NCBI GenBank assembly: GCA_008125075.1
Contig: VLTH01000002.1
Coordinates: 1,108,849-1,171,674 of the forward strand
Source: Acetivibrio alkalicellulosi
GTDB taxonomy: Bacteria > Bacillota > Clostridia > Acetivibrionales > Acetivibrionaceae
Direction of reading: 5' to 3'
Length of the DNA: 62,826 bases
Shown here: piece by piece, positions 17,350 to 26,422 of the stretch
How positions within the stretch are numbered: position 1 is the stretch's first letter
How the letters are laid out: each line of letters starts with the position of its first letter
Translations under genes and position numbers: made by a program
The notes under the pieces: generated by a model
Told to the model about the DNA's origin: nothing
The model's input: the letters and a program-made list of their open reading frames with translations, nothing else
Database searches by the model: none

Positions 17350-17460
17350 CCTTAGGGATACTGAAAATATAACTTCAGCTACAATTTCACTTTTAGGCCT
17401 TATTTAACTAAATTAGACCACGTGAAAAAACTAAAGTAATATTTCATCTCCCCTTAGTAT
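17350..17460. repeat. Palindromic repeat R2, copy 2 (leader of the aminotransferase gene)
   Basis: It begins CTTAGGGATACTGAAAATAT, contains AGGCCTTATTTAA, and ends with AAGTAATATTTC...CCCTTAG. The copy at 49176-49284 aligns with it over its full length, and 21017-21115 aligns more weakly. The ends are complementary. It lies about 90 bp before the aminotransferase start and would be part of its leader RNA or promoter region. The flanking AT-rich DNA of 17171-17349 shows nothing else. Confidence 0.7.
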
Positions 17461-17549
17461 TTAAAGAATATTATTTTATTATGATATTTGTTTTATCCAT
17501 TAATTTTGAATTTAAAAAATTTCTATAGTTTTTGAAAGGGGTTATCAAA

Positions 17550-18623
17550 ATGTCACTTAACATAAGAATTGAAAAAACTAAGAATCCCAAAACTAAACCG
17601 GATTCTAATAATTTAAAATTTGGAGAGTTATTTACAGATCATATGTTTATAATGGATTATACTGAAGGCATGGGCTGGCATGACCCTAGAATAGTTCCAT
17701 ACGGGCCTTTAGAACTAGAACCCTCTACTATGGTTTTTCATTATGGGCAAGCTATTTTTGAGGGACTAAAAGCATATAAGACTAAAGATAAAAAAATACT
17801 TTTGTTTAGACCTGAAAAAAATATGGAGAGAATAAATATTTCAAATGACAGGCTATGTATACCACCTATAGACGTAGATTTTGCAGTTGAAGCAGCAAAA
17901 ACACTTGTAAATTTAGAAAAAGATTGGATACCTGAAGCAGAAGGAACATCACTTTATGTTCGACCATTTATTATATCTACAGATCCATATTTAGGTGTAA
18001 GGCCTTCAATAACATACAAATTTATGATAATTCTGTCACCTGTTGGTGCATATTATAAAGAAGGTATAAATCCTGTTAAAATATACGTTGAAACCAATTA
18101 CGTTCGTGCTGTTAAGGGAGGTATTGGCTATTCAAAAACTCCTGGAAACTATGCTAGTAGCCTTAAGGCTCAGGTCGAAGCCATAGAAAAAGGTTATACT
18201 CAAGTTTTGTGGCTCGATGGAGTAGAAAAAAAATATATTGAAGAAGTAGGAACAATGAATGTCTTCTTTAATATAAACGGTGAAATAATTACCCCTTCCT
18301 TAGAAAGCGGCAGCATATTAGCTGGAATAACAAGAGCATCTACAATTGAACTATTAAAATCATGGGGAATTAAAGTAACTGAACGTAAAATCAGTATTGA
18401 TGAAATATATCAGGCTCATCTAGATGGTACACTTATTGAAGCCTTTGGGACTGGTACTGCTGCAGTAATTTCTCCTGTAGGTGAATTAAGTTGGAATGAA
18501 AAAACTATAATAATAAACAATGGAGAAATTGGAGAGCTATCTTCTAAAATATATAGTACTATAACAGGCATTCAGTATGGCAACATTTGCGATAATTTTG
18601 GTTGGATTGTTGAAGTTTCATAA
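17550..18623 (+). CDS. ilvE: Branched-chain amino acid aminotransferase
   Basis: A 357-residue PLP enzyme (fold type IV, the longer BCAT form) that interconverts leucine, isoleucine and valine with their 2-oxo acids, using glutamate/2-oxoglutarate. Recognisable are VFHYGQAIFEGLKAY near residue 63, RPEKNMERIN, the PLP-lysine segment GGIGYSKTPGNYASSL (Lys196) and EEVGTMNVFF with the conserved Glu, then GSILAGITR. The start is the ATG at 17550 with GAAAGGGG just upstream; the in-frame TTG at 17532 belongs to that site. It is monocistronic. No T-box sequence (AGGGTGG) is visible in the leader, which instead contains an R2 palindrome. Confidence 0.95.
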   Translation: MSLNIRIEKTKNPKTKPDSNNLKFGELFTDHMFIMDYTEGMGWHDPRIVPYGPLELEPSTMVFHYGQAIFEGLKAYKTKDKKILLFRPEKNMERINISNDRLCIPPIDVDFAVEAAKTLVNLEKDWIPEAEGTSLYVRPFIISTDPYLGVRPSITYKFMIILSPVGAYYKEGINPVKIYVETNYVRAVKGGIGYSKTPGNYASSLKAQVEAIEKGYTQVLWLDGVEKKYIEEVGTMNVFFNINGEIITPSLESGSILAGITRASTIELLKSWGIKVTERKISIDEIYQAHLDGTLIEAFGTGTAAVISPVGELSWNEKTIIINNGEIGELSSKIYSTITGIQYGNICDNFGWIVEVS

Positions 18624-18648
18624 GTTTCATAAGTTTCATAAGTTTCAT
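18613..18648 (+). repeat. Four tandem 9-bp units at the end of the aminotransferase gene
   Basis: The unit AAGTTTCAT is repeated four times without change, plus a partial fifth. The stop codon TAA falls between units one and two, so the array starts inside the coding sequence. Slippage could shift the length of the 3' untranslated region without altering the protein. Confidence 0.9.
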
Positions 18649-18713
18649 AAGTTTTTTATTACAGTAAAATTTTTGCAATAAAATAAATATACAAATTGAA
18701 AGGAGAAATAGTT

Positions 18714-19706
18714 ATGCCAGATCCAATAATTGTTATTTTTTTAGTGGGAGCTGCTATTGTATTTTTCTCAATCTTTTTTACCATCATTCCAGTAGGTCTT
18801 TGGATATCTGCTTTAGCTGCTAATGTTAGAGTAGGAATTTTGACCCTTATTGGAATGCGACTTAGAAGAGTTATACCTTCAAGAGTAGTAAATCCACTAA
18901 TCAAGGCTACAAAAGCAGGGCTTAATCTAGCAACAAACAAGCTAGAAGCTCACTACTTAGCAGGAGGAAATGTTGACAGAGTTGTAAATGCTCTTATTGC
19001 TGCTCAAAGAGCAAACATCCCTCTTGAGTTTGAAAGAGCTGCTGCAATAGACCTAGCAGGAAGAGACGTTCTTGAAGCAGTTCAAATGAGTGTAAATCCA
19101 AAAGTTATTGAAACTCCTGTTATTGCTGCAATTGCTAAAGACGGAATAGAGCTTCGTGCAAAAGCAAAAGTAACAGTTAGAGCAAATATCGACCGCTTAG
19201 TCGGTGGTGCTGGCGAGCAAACCATAATAGCCCGTGTAGGTGAAGGTGTTGTTACAACTGTTGGTTCTGCTCAAACTCACAAACAAGTCTTAGAAAATCC
19301 TGATGCTATTTCAAAAACCGTTTTGGGAAAAGGTCTTGATGCAGGAACTGCTTTTGAAATTCTATCAATTGATATTGCCGACATTGATGTAGGAAGAAAC
19401 GTAGGAGCTCAACTTCAAACAGACCAAGCTGAAGCTGACAAGCGCATAGCTCAGGCAAAAGCAGAAGAAAGAAGAGCTATGGCAGTAGCAAACGAGCAGG
19501 AAATGATAGCTAAAGTTCAAGAAATGAGAGCTAAAGTTGTAGAAGCCGAATCTGAGGTTCCAAAAGCTATGGCTTCAGCATTAAGAGAAGGCAAACTTGG
19601 GGTTATGGACTACTATAATATGCAAAACATAATATCTGACACTAAGATGAGAGAGAGTATTTCTGGTGCTGGCAAACAGAGTAATCCTTCACCTGAAAAG
19701 AAATAG
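18714..19706 (+). CDS. floA: Flotillin-like protein FloA (SPFH domain)
   Basis: A 330-residue membrane-associated scaffold of functional membrane microdomains. Residues 5-30 form a hydrophobic hairpin/transmembrane segment. A conserved SPFH-like domain follows ([64 protein letters not shown]). An Ala/Glu-rich coiled coil (about 240-300) then drives oligomerisation. The length equals Bacillus YqfA/FloA. The start is the ATG at 18714, preceded by AAAGGAG. A small gene follows by 30 bp on the same strand, probably cotranscribed. Confidence 0.95.
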   Translation: MPDPIIVIFLVGAAIVFFSIFFTIIPVGLWISALAANVRVGILTLIGMRLRRVIPSRVVNPLIKATKAGLNLATNKLEAHYLAGGNVDRVVNALIAAQRANIPLEFERAAAIDLAGRDVLEAVQMSVNPKVIETPVIAAIAKDGIELRAKAKVTVRANIDRLVGGAGEQTIIARVGEGVVTTVGSAQTHKQVLENPDAISKTVLGKGLDAGTAFEILSIDIADIDVGRNVGAQLQTDQAEADKRIAQAKAEERRAMAVANEQEMIAKVQEMRAKVVEAESEVPKAMASALREGKLGVMDYYNMQNIISDTKMRESISGAGKQSNPSPEKK

Positions 19707-19736
19707 CCTTCTTTAAAGAAAAGGAGTTGTTTATCT

Positions 19737-20081
19737 ATGGGCGATATTATTTTTGATATATTAGAAACTATTGCATCAGAGTTAAAGGGTAATAACAAAC
19801 CTCCTGTTAAAAAACAGTATGGTAATCAACAAAGAATTAATACTACTAATCAAAATCAAAAAAAACAATCCTCAAAAAAGATTGTAGGCTCTCGTGATCC
19901 TATTGTTGTTGAACAAGCTGAAAAAAAACAAGAATTGCAAAAACAGGTTGAAAAAAAACCAATAGTAAGCGCCTCAAATCTACCTGACTTTTCAAACCTT
20001 TCTAATGATGATGTTTTACGAGGAATTGTTTTCTCTGAGCTTCTTAGTAAACCAAAATCATTAAGAAGAGGTAGACTATAG
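19737..20081 (+). CDS. Small low-complexity protein cotranscribed with floA
   Basis: A 114-residue hydrophilic protein with no membrane segment. The N-terminus GDIIFDILETIASELKG is a short amphipathic helix. The middle (about 22-85) is Gln/Asn/Lys-rich and probably disordered. The C-terminus DDVLRGIVFSELLSKPKSLR looks like an ordered, conserved peptide. AAAGGAG precedes the ATG. Its position 30 bp after floA suggests a role in microdomains or as a FloA partner, which is inference only. I do not recognise a named family. Confidence 0.7.
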   Translation: MGDIIFDILETIASELKGNNKPPVKKQYGNQQRINTTNQNQKKQSSKKIVGSRDPIVVEQAEKKQELQKQVEKKPIVSASNLPDFSNLSNDDVLRGIVFSELLSKPKSLRRGRL

Positions 20082-20102
20082 TTGCTTAAGTTGTCTTTTT
20101 AG

Positions 20103-20160
20103 AGTAGAAGCGCAAGTGAAAACTTAGGGCATCAAGCCATACCCTTTTAAGCCTTTCACT
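20103..20160. repeat. Short dispersed repeat R5, copy 2
   Basis: AAGTGAAA and TTTCACTT arms enclose AGGGCATCAAGCCATACCCTT, which itself can pair. It matches 17118-17170. Confidence 0.55.
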
Positions 20161-20180
20161 TTGTTATAAGACATAAAATA

Positions 20181-20225
20181 AAAACATCTTGCACTTACTT
20201 AATAATAAGTGCAAGATGTTTTTTA
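20181..20225. terminator. Strong bidirectional terminator between floA operon and rubrerythrin
   Basis: AACATCTTGCACTTA pairs perfectly with TAAGTGCAAGATGTT, with T-rich DNA on one side and A-rich on the other. It serves both converging transcripts. Confidence 0.9.
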
Positions 20226-20232
20226 AAAAATA

Positions 20233-20826
20233 TTAATAATTTTCTACAAAAACTTCAAAATGTGCTTGTGGATGAACACATGCTGGACATTTAACTGGTG
20301 CCCCGTCTCCTTCGTGAATATATCCACAGTTTCGACATTTCCATAATACCTTACTATCCTTCTTAAATACAGTTTCATTTGATATATTAGCTGCTAATTT
20401 TTTATATCTTGTCTCATGTTTTTCTTCTACTTTAGCAATCATTCTAAAAGCTACAGCAACTTCTGGAAAACCTTCTTCATCAGCTACCTTTGCAAACTCT
20501 GGATAAAGATCAGTCCACTCCTCATTTTCTCCTGCTGCAGCAGCTTCTAAATTTTCTTTAGTTGTACTTTGTGCTACAGGATAACTTGCATTAATTTCTA
20601 TCATAGATGGAAGTTCACCGTTTAATCCTTCTAATAAAAGCTTATAAAATCTTTTTGCATGCTCTTTTTCATTATCAGCTGTTTCTATAAAAATTCCTTC
20701 GATTTGTCTGTATCCTTCCTTATTTGCAATACTTGCATAATAAGTATATCTGTTTCTTGCTTGAGACTCGCCTGCAAAGGCCTTCATCAAATTCTCCATT
20801 GTCTTTGTACCCTTTAAACTTTTCAT
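20233..20826 (-). CDS. rbr: Rubrerythrin
   Basis: A 197-residue non-haem iron peroxidase that removes hydrogen peroxide in anaerobes. The ferritin-like four-helix domain (about 1-145) has [12 protein letters not shown] with Glu20, EKEH (53-56) and, in the second half, [10 protein letters not shown], giving the two ExxH di-iron motifs. The C-terminal rubredoxin-like domain binds one iron through WKCRNCGY and VKCPACVHP. The start at 20826 has GGAGG upstream; the longer frame start at 20850 precedes that site. It is monocistronic and convergent with the floA operon. Confidence 0.96.
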   Translation of the reverse strand: MKSLKGTKTMENLMKAFAGESQARNRYTYYASIANKEGYRQIEGIFIETADNEKEHAKRFYKLLLEGLNGELPSMIEINASYPVAQSTTKENLEAAAAGENEEWTDLYPEFAKVADEEGFPEVAVAFRMIAKVEEKHETRYKKLAANISNETVFKKDSKVLWKCRNCGYIHEGDGAPVKCPACVHPQAHFEVFVENY

Positions 20827-21016
20827 TTTGTACCTCCTATTTTTAATCAATGATATTATAAGTACCCATACTATTATACATTAAAACACTTATCTTTCAA
20901 ATGACTTTCTTCCCCAAACTATTACATTAATCTTAAATTTTTTTTAATTTTTTGTATTTTTTCGAAAACTTCATAAGATTTATGTTAAAATATAATAGAA
21001 AATATAATATGTGTAG

Positions 21017-21115
21017 TTAGGGATGCTTAAACTATAGTTTTTACTACAAGGTCTATTTAATTCCAAATAGTTACCGTGAAAAGTATATGTAAGACTTCAA
21101 AAATTCCCTAGTAAT
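21017..21115. repeat. Palindromic repeat R2, copy 3 (upstream of the LCP gene)
   Basis: It starts TTAGGGATGCTTAAACTATA and ends near TTCCCTAGTA, with AAGGTCTATTTAA and ACCGTGAAAA in the middle, parallel to copy 2. It is more diverged. It lies 48 bp before the LCP gene and so probably in its leader. Confidence 0.55.
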
Positions 21116-21163
21116 CAAGTACTATTTTTTACAAAAGCAAAAAATAATTTAGGGGTATATAAA

Positions 21164-22246
21164 ATGAAAAATATTAAAAAATCAATTTTGATTTGGTCAA
21201 GTGTATTGTTAGTAACAGGACTAATTATGCTATTATTTTCTAAGCTAGGTTATTCTGGTAACCAAGACTCAATTAATCTAATTACTCATGAAAATCCATT
21301 AGACACAATTAACCAAAATAATATAATAAGTTCATTTTTAAACAGAAAATATACTCCTGTTTTTAATAATGAAGAAGAGGAAGAAATAGATTATGATGCT
21401 ATTTTAGGCTTAACACAAGGCCCTAGATATTCAAATCAACTTGTTGCACCAGGTAGTAAAAACATATTATTTACAGGATCGGATACCGTCTCAGGACTTA
21501 ATGACACCATCGGTATATTGAGTATAGATAGTCAAAACAAGAAAATAAAGGTGATAATGTTTCCAAGGGATCTATATATAGATTATAACTTAAAAGTACG
21601 CTACTATCTTGATATACATAACAGAAACCGCCCTGATTATTATAAGATAAACAGTGCTCATCATATTGGTCCATTTTTACAGCAAGAGGGCAAATTTAAT
21701 TTATTTTCAATTAATTTTCTTGCAGAAGTAATTAATGAGGTTTTTGATATTAAGGTTGACGATTACATTAGTATAAACCCTGGTGGCTTTGCTGAAATTG
21801 TCAATATCTTTGGCGGAGTAAATATGTATGTTCCCTATAATATGTATTATGAGGACCCCTTTCAAGACCTTTATATTAATCTTGAAAAAGGCCAACATAG
21901 ACTAAATGGAAAAACGGCTGAAGGTTTTGTCAGATTTCGTCAGGGTTACGATGAAGAAGGAAATCTTATTAATTATGGAGATTTTGAAAGGAAGAAAAAT
22001 CAGATAAACTTTATAAAAGCATTTATAGATCAGCATGGAACAATAAGCAATGTAAACAAAATACCTGAGCTTATAGGTTCTTTAAGCAGAAATATTAGGC
22101 ATAGTATGGGGATTGGAGACATCCTGACTTCATATATAGGTCTTGCAAGAGATGTTATAACTAATGAGTATGAATTTGAAAGCATTACAGTTTCGGGTAA
22201 AGGTAAAATTATTAATAGAACATATTATGTTATAATTGAAGACTAA
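21164..22246 (+). CDS. LytR-CpsA-Psr (LCP) family protein
   Basis: A 360-residue protein with one N-terminal transmembrane helix (about 8-28) and an extracellular LCP domain. LCP enzymes transfer lipid-linked glycopolymers such as teichoic acid or capsule to peptidoglycan. Conserved parts are NILFTGSDTVSGLNDTI with the substrate-binding Asp, VIMFPRDLYIDY with the key Arg, INSAHHIGP, GGFAEIVNIFGGVNMYVP, LNGKTAEGFVRFRQG and GDFERKKNQINFIKA. An unusual acidic stretch (EEEEEID) precedes the domain. AGGGG lies before the ATG. It is monocistronic. Confidence 0.92.
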   Translation: MKNIKKSILIWSSVLLVTGLIMLLFSKLGYSGNQDSINLITHENPLDTINQNNIISSFLNRKYTPVFNNEEEEEIDYDAILGLTQGPRYSNQLVAPGSKNILFTGSDTVSGLNDTIGILSIDSQNKKIKVIMFPRDLYIDYNLKVRYYLDIHNRNRPDYYKINSAHHIGPFLQQEGKFNLFSINFLAEVINEVFDIKVDDYISINPGGFAEIVNIFGGVNMYVPYNMYYEDPFQDLYINLEKGQHRLNGKTAEGFVRFRQGYDEEGNLINYGDFERKKNQINFIKAFIDQHGTISNVNKIPELIGSLSRNIRHSMGIGDILTSYIGLARDVITNEYEFESITVSGKGKIINRTYYVIIED

Positions 22247-22311
22247 CATCTAGCATTTATCAAAGCAAAGATTTAGTACGGTAAGTATTCTTTAATGTTT
22301 TAGGTATTCTT

Positions 22312-22337
22312 AAGGTGGAAACCCTCTCCACCTTAAG
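22312..22337. terminator. Hairpin between converging LCP and 2-oxoacid oxidoreductase genes
   Basis: AAGGTGGA and TCCACCTT arms around a 7-nt loop lie between two convergent stop codons. The stem is GC-rich, but a good U-tract is lacking on either side. Confidence 0.55.
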
Positions 22338-22357
22338 TTTAAGTAAGTGTTTTAAAA

Positions 22358-23212
22358 TTATATAAACTCATTAATGTATTCTTTTAAACTTTGAGAAGAA
22401 ATATTTTCTAAATCAATTAGAGCTTTATCATCTTTTAGAAAGTCAACTTTGTCGTGATATGTCTCAAATTCCTTTTTGTATATTATTCCTATTGGTATTT
22501 TGTCTCCCCACTCCATAGATTTTTCAATTGCCTTATGCTTATCACTAAAATCATAGTTTTCATCCAGTTTATAAATTCTTTTATTGTACCATGAAAATGT
22601 GTTTACTTTGTTAAAACTCACACATGGCTGAAGTATATCTAAAAAAGCGTACCCTCTGTATTTTATTGCTTCTTTCATAATAGACACTAAATGCTCCTTA
22701 TCTCCACTAAAAGCTCGTGCTACAAACCCTGCACCTAATGATAAAGCAAGTAAAATTGGATTCATTGGTATATTAACTGAACCAATGGGTTGAACTTGTG
22801 TCTTGTGACCAACATCTGTAGTTGGAGATGCCTGCCCCTTTGTGAGTCCGTAAATTTGATTGTTGTGTACAAAATGAGCAATATCTATATTCCTTCTTAT
22901 ATTGTGAATAAAATGATTCCCACCTTCTCCGTAAGTGTCACCATCCCCCGAATCTATTATAACTGTCATATCCTTGTTTACAATTTTTATAGCAGCTGCT
23001 GGAGGAACAGCTCTTCCATGAAGACCACAAAAGCCATTTGTATTAATATACTGTGGAGTTTTTGCCGCCTGACCTATACCTGCTGCCACTACCACCTTAT
23101 GAGGTTCAATTTTAAGATCACAAAGAGCTGTCTTTAAAGCATCAAGTATGTTAAAGTTACCACATCCTGGGCACCAAGCAGTTTCAAATGTATTTAAATT
23201 GCATTCGCTCAT
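22358..23212 (-). CDS. 2-oxoacid:ferredoxin oxidoreductase, beta subunit
   Basis: A 284-residue TPP-binding subunit. WCPGCGNFNILDAL holds the first Cys pair of the iron-sulfur cluster. The TPP/Mg motif is GDGDTYGEGGNHF...NN, followed by QIYGLTKGQASPTT. With the alpha-gamma fusion encoded just upstream it oxidatively decarboxylates a 2-oxo acid (2-oxoglutarate or a branched/aryl acid) to an acyl-CoA, reducing ferredoxin. It starts 1 nt after the upstream stop, with its ribosome binding site inside the upstream gene, so translation is coupled. The substrate cannot be read from sequence alone. Confidence 0.93.
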   Translation of the reverse strand: MSECNLNTFETAWCPGCGNFNILDALKTALCDLKIEPHKVVVAAGIGQAAKTPQYINTNGFCGLHGRAVPPAAAIKIVNKDMTVIIDSGDGDTYGEGGNHFIHNIRRNIDIAHFVHNNQIYGLTKGQASPTTDVGHKTQVQPIGSVNIPMNPILLALSLGAGFVARAFSGDKEHLVSIMKEAIKYRGYAFLDILQPCVSFNKVNTFSWYNKRIYKLDENYDFSDKHKAIEKSMEWGDKIPIGIIYKKEFETYHDKVDFLKDDKALIDLENISSQSLKEYINEFI

Positions 23213-23213
23213 G

Positions 23214-24890
23214 TTATTTAACCTCCATCATCTTATTGAATATTTCTTGACCACTTATTGGTCTTCCATCATATTTTAATATACTGCTATTACACCTTAT
23301 TCCTGTTACCTCCATTATAATTGAAGCTAACTGTCCTGTTGCATTTTGCTCAACATTCACAATAGTAGTAGCATTTTTAGCCTTTTCATTTAGCAGCTTT
23401 ATAGGAAGAGGCCATACATCACCAAACACCATCGCTCCATATTTTCTATCTGAGCTATTATTTAATAGATTAACAGCCTCTTTGACAGGTCCATCAAGAG
23501 AACCCCATGCTAAAATCAACACCTTAGCATCCTCTTCACCATAGTAAGATGGTTCTATAAGTTCTTCTTTTAGTAATTCAAGCTTGTTTAGCCTTTTATT
23601 AGTCATATTTATTCTAACTTCAGAGGATTCTGTGATTTTACCAAATTCATCATGTTCATCACTGTCAACTAATACTCTGGTTCCTTTAATTTTGCCAGGT
23701 ATAATTCTTGGTGATATGCCACTTTTGGTTAATTCATATGTTTTATACTCTTTATCCTTTATATACTCATCATCATTTAAGTATCTATTTATCTCAACCT
23801 TAGTAACATCAAAAGGTGTAACTGTGCATGTTGAATCTGCAAGATATTGATCACCCACAATAATAACTGGTATTCTATATTTATCCGCTATGTTAAACGC
23901 TCTAACAGTCTGATAAAAACAGTCGTGAGGATTTTTAAGTGCAATAACCATTCTAGGAAATTCACCATGGGAAGCAGATATTATAAACTTTAAATCCGAC
24001 TGTTCAGTTCTAGTTGGAAAACCTGTTACAGGTCCAGGTCTTTGAATTTCTGCTATTACCAGAGGTAACTCCTGCATTCCACTAAGGCCTAAAGCTTCTA
24101 CCATAAGAGCAAATCCCCCACCAGAAGTACCTGTCATTGCTCTAACCCCTGCATATGATGCTCCTATTGCCATATTAATTGCAGCAATTTCATCTTCTGC
24201 CTGCTCAACAACTATTTTTGCCTCTTGCATTTTTGATGCCAAATAATTCATAATACTAGTTGAAGGAGTCATTGGATAGGCAGAATAAAACTTACATCCT
24301 GCTGCAAGAACGCCAAGTCCAATAGCATCATTACCATTAATAAGAATTTTATCATCTTTCTTTGAATAATTTAAATTATATATTGGATCAACAAGATTAT
24401 TTCCTTCTTTTAGAGCTGTAATATTTTGTGATGCAGCATCGCTACTAAATAGCTCCTCTATAACTTTTTCCACACAAGATAAATTTAAGTTAAAAAGTTT
24501 AAATAGTGAACCAATAGCAACACTTCCAATTACTTTAACATTACCAATCTTTTTTGCCGAAGACTTTAAAGGTAACTTTTTCAATCCTTTATGCTCATAT
24601 TGAGCACTTTCATCTGCTATAATAAAACCATTATCAGAAAGTCTTTCAATGTGAAGAGATATAGTTTCATCATTTAAAGCTATTATTCCATTAATTTCAT
24701 CTCTGTGAGAACTAAAACTTGTATCTCCAAATCGAATCTGGGTAAAATTGTGACCTCCTCTTACTCTAGACATATAATCTCTTATGGTAAATATCTCAAA
24801 TCCCATTCTTTTTAATGCCTTTTCAATTATAAATGTAAGAGTTTCCATACCCTGACCAGCAGAACCACCAATTAGAATATTATAATCCAT
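23214..24890 (-). CDS. 2-oxoacid:acceptor oxidoreductase, fused gamma-alpha subunit
   Basis: A 558-residue protein. Residues about 1-180 form the gamma domain (GGSAGQGMETLTFI, SRVRGGHNFTQIRFG). The rest is the pyrimidine-binding alpha subunit (ISINGNDA-type start, GCKFYSAYPMTPSTSIMNYL, EQAEDEIAAINMAIGASYAG, MTGTSGGGFALM, RPGPVTGFPTRTEQSDL). This gamma-alpha fusion with a separate beta is the two-subunit KorAB-type architecture. It is the first gene of a two-gene operon. The upstream 24891-25442 is AT-rich and has no other gene that I can see. Confidence 0.93.
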   Translation of the reverse strand: MDYNILIGGSAGQGMETLTFIIEKALKRMGFEIFTIRDYMSRVRGGHNFTQIRFGDTSFSSHRDEINGIIALNDETISLHIERLSDNGFIIADESAQYEHKGLKKLPLKSSAKKIGNVKVIGSVAIGSLFKLFNLNLSCVEKVIEELFSSDAASQNITALKEGNNLVDPIYNLNYSKKDDKILINGNDAIGLGVLAAGCKFYSAYPMTPSTSIMNYLASKMQEAKIVVEQAEDEIAAINMAIGASYAGVRAMTGTSGGGFALMVEALGLSGMQELPLVIAEIQRPGPVTGFPTRTEQSDLKFIISASHGEFPRMVIALKNPHDCFYQTVRAFNIADKYRIPVIIVGDQYLADSTCTVTPFDVTKVEINRYLNDDEYIKDKEYKTYELTKSGISPRIIPGKIKGTRVLVDSDEHDEFGKITESSEVRINMTNKRLNKLELLKEELIEPSYYGEEDAKVLILAWGSLDGPVKEAVNLLNNSSDRKYGAMVFGDVWPLPIKLLNEKAKNATTIVNVEQNATGQLASIIMEVTGIRCNSSILKYDGRPISGQEIFNKMMEVK

Positions 24891-25442
24891 TTTCTCACCT
24901 CATGTATTTATTGTTATTTTCACAATCTAATCTTACCATATTTTTAAACTAAAATCTCGTGGCATACAACCCTTCGTTCTAGAAATTCTAATAAAAAATC
25001 TCTCTCTTAAGTAAACTTGCTATTATTACTTTAAGATATGTACATAAACTTCTTGATATTTACCACAAAAAAATTTTTTTAAACAGTTTTTGATCTATTA
25101 AAATAATTTTTAAAATCAGTATATTTAATAATTAGAAACTTTAACTTCTTTGTATAAATATTGCCTTAATAAATTAACCTGTTTTGTATAAATTAATACT
25201 ATAGATTTATGCTATAAAATTATTTCATATTGCATCAGTGTATAAACCTGGAAATATATCTTCTGAAAATTTACTAAAAAAGTGAATTTTCCAACATGTA
25301 CAATATGCAAATTATAGACATTAATAAACATACATTTCCTAGTCATAATATGGTAGCAGGTTAGAGAATATGTTCCTGTTTTTATTGATCAAACAATTGG
25401 CACTTGAGTAATAAAATTAATGGTAATTTTGGAGGAGTTTTT

Positions 25443-25769
25443 ATGCAAACACATATCCACAAATATAAGTTTGACTCTAAAGAACATAATAGTCATATGC
25501 ATAAAATCCTTGGGTATACAGACTACGTGATAGGAGTGGACTCTTTTCATATTCATACCTTTTTTGGTATATCTTCTTACAAGAGTCATACCCACTACTT
25601 TTCAGGTTTTACTGGCCTACCTATAAAAACAAAACATGGTCACATTCATAAGATGGAAGGTAAATTAGAATTAAATCATATGCATGAACATGTATTTCAC
25701 AATTTCACAGAAGAAGAAGTTGGGTATACAACTCACAAGCTACTAAACAAATTATTAAGTACTTTGTAA
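25443..25769 (+). CDS. YmaF family histidine-rich protein
   Basis: A 108-residue hydrophilic protein with about 20 histidines in repeated HxH or HxxxH patterns (QTHIHKY, NSHMHKI, FHIHTFFG, KSHTHYFSG, HGHIHKM, LNHMHEHVFH). This matches the YmaF family, whose function is unknown; metal binding is a reasonable inference. The ATG at 25443 follows GGAGG. Its last codons (…STL, stop) lie within the first copy of a direct repeat that continues downstream. Confidence 0.85.
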   Translation: MQTHIHKYKFDSKEHNSHMHKILGYTDYVIGVDSFHIHTFFGISSYKSHTHYFSGFTGLPIKTKHGHIHKMEGKLELNHMHEHVFHNFTEEEVGYTTHKLLNKLLSTL

Positions 25770-25930
25770 AATATTAAAATTTATTTTAATGTTTTACAAA
25801 TGTACTTCCTCTGTTTGTGGTCTTAATATTCTTCCTGTTCATACTTATATAAGACCACATGTACTTTGTAACACATTTAAATTTATTTTATTGTTTTACA
25901 AATGTACTTCCTCTGTTTGTGGTCTTAATA
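25760..25930 (+). repeat. Pair of ~70-bp direct repeats, each partly palindromic
   Basis: Copies at 25760-25828 and 25861-25930 share GTACTTTGTAA, TTTATTTTA, TTTTACAAATGTACTTCC and TCTGTTTGTGGTCTTAATA with few mismatches. Each can fold through GTAC...TTGTAA / TTTTACAAATGTAC. In the second copy AAGACCACA and TGTGGTCTT add an outer stem. The first copy begins inside the ymaF stop region. 25931-26120 is AT-rich without a gene. Confidence 0.85.
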
Positions 25931-26126
25931 ACCTCTTTTTCATATTAATATGTATGTTAAAATATCAATACATGCATATTTTTTCTATTCTATTTTTAAA
26001 AACCTTGTTTTTAAAGGCAAAAAGCTAATTATTAATTTTTTTTTGAATTTTTTCAAAGAATGACTTGCATTTTTAATAAAAAAAGTATATCATATATAGT
26101 ATAGTATTAATTTAATATTTTTGTGG

Positions 26127-26235
26127 TATAATAAAAGACAATGTTGTTATTTATTATATAATTAAGCAAAATATATTTTGGTGAACAAAGGCGTTTCTTA
26201 ATTCATTTGATTCGTCTTTTTTATTGTTCTTTTTT
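26127..26235 (+). promoter_or_regulatory. Leader of glutamine synthetase gene: -10 box and candidate conditional terminator
   Basis: TATAAT at 26127-26132 predicts a transcript with a leader of about 285 nt. Within it GAACAA (26183-26188) pairs with TTGTTC (26224-26229) and an inner GGCG/CGTC helix, followed directly by six T residues, so it could be a terminator. Clostridial glutamine synthetase and nitrogen genes are sometimes controlled by ANTAR-type antitermination. I do not see clear twin hexaloops, so the mechanism is open. Confidence 0.45.
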
Positions 26236-26422
26236 AAGTAGTTAACTGTCTAGAATTAAACTTCTACAATTTAAATGTAGGATCTATCTTCTTTAAAGTG
26301 TAAAGTAGTACTAACAATGACAGTCTTTAAATTAATAAACTTAATTATTATGTTTAAAAAATGCAATATAAGTTTTGTAAAATTAGCTAATATCATTTTA
26401 TAGAAAGAAAGGAGATTTTAAT

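Noticed and set aside
17171-17549. T-box or other amino-acid riboswitch before the branched-chain aminotransferase
   Set aside because: No T-box core (AGGGTGG...) or terminator-antiterminator pair is visible; the region is filled by an R2 palindrome.
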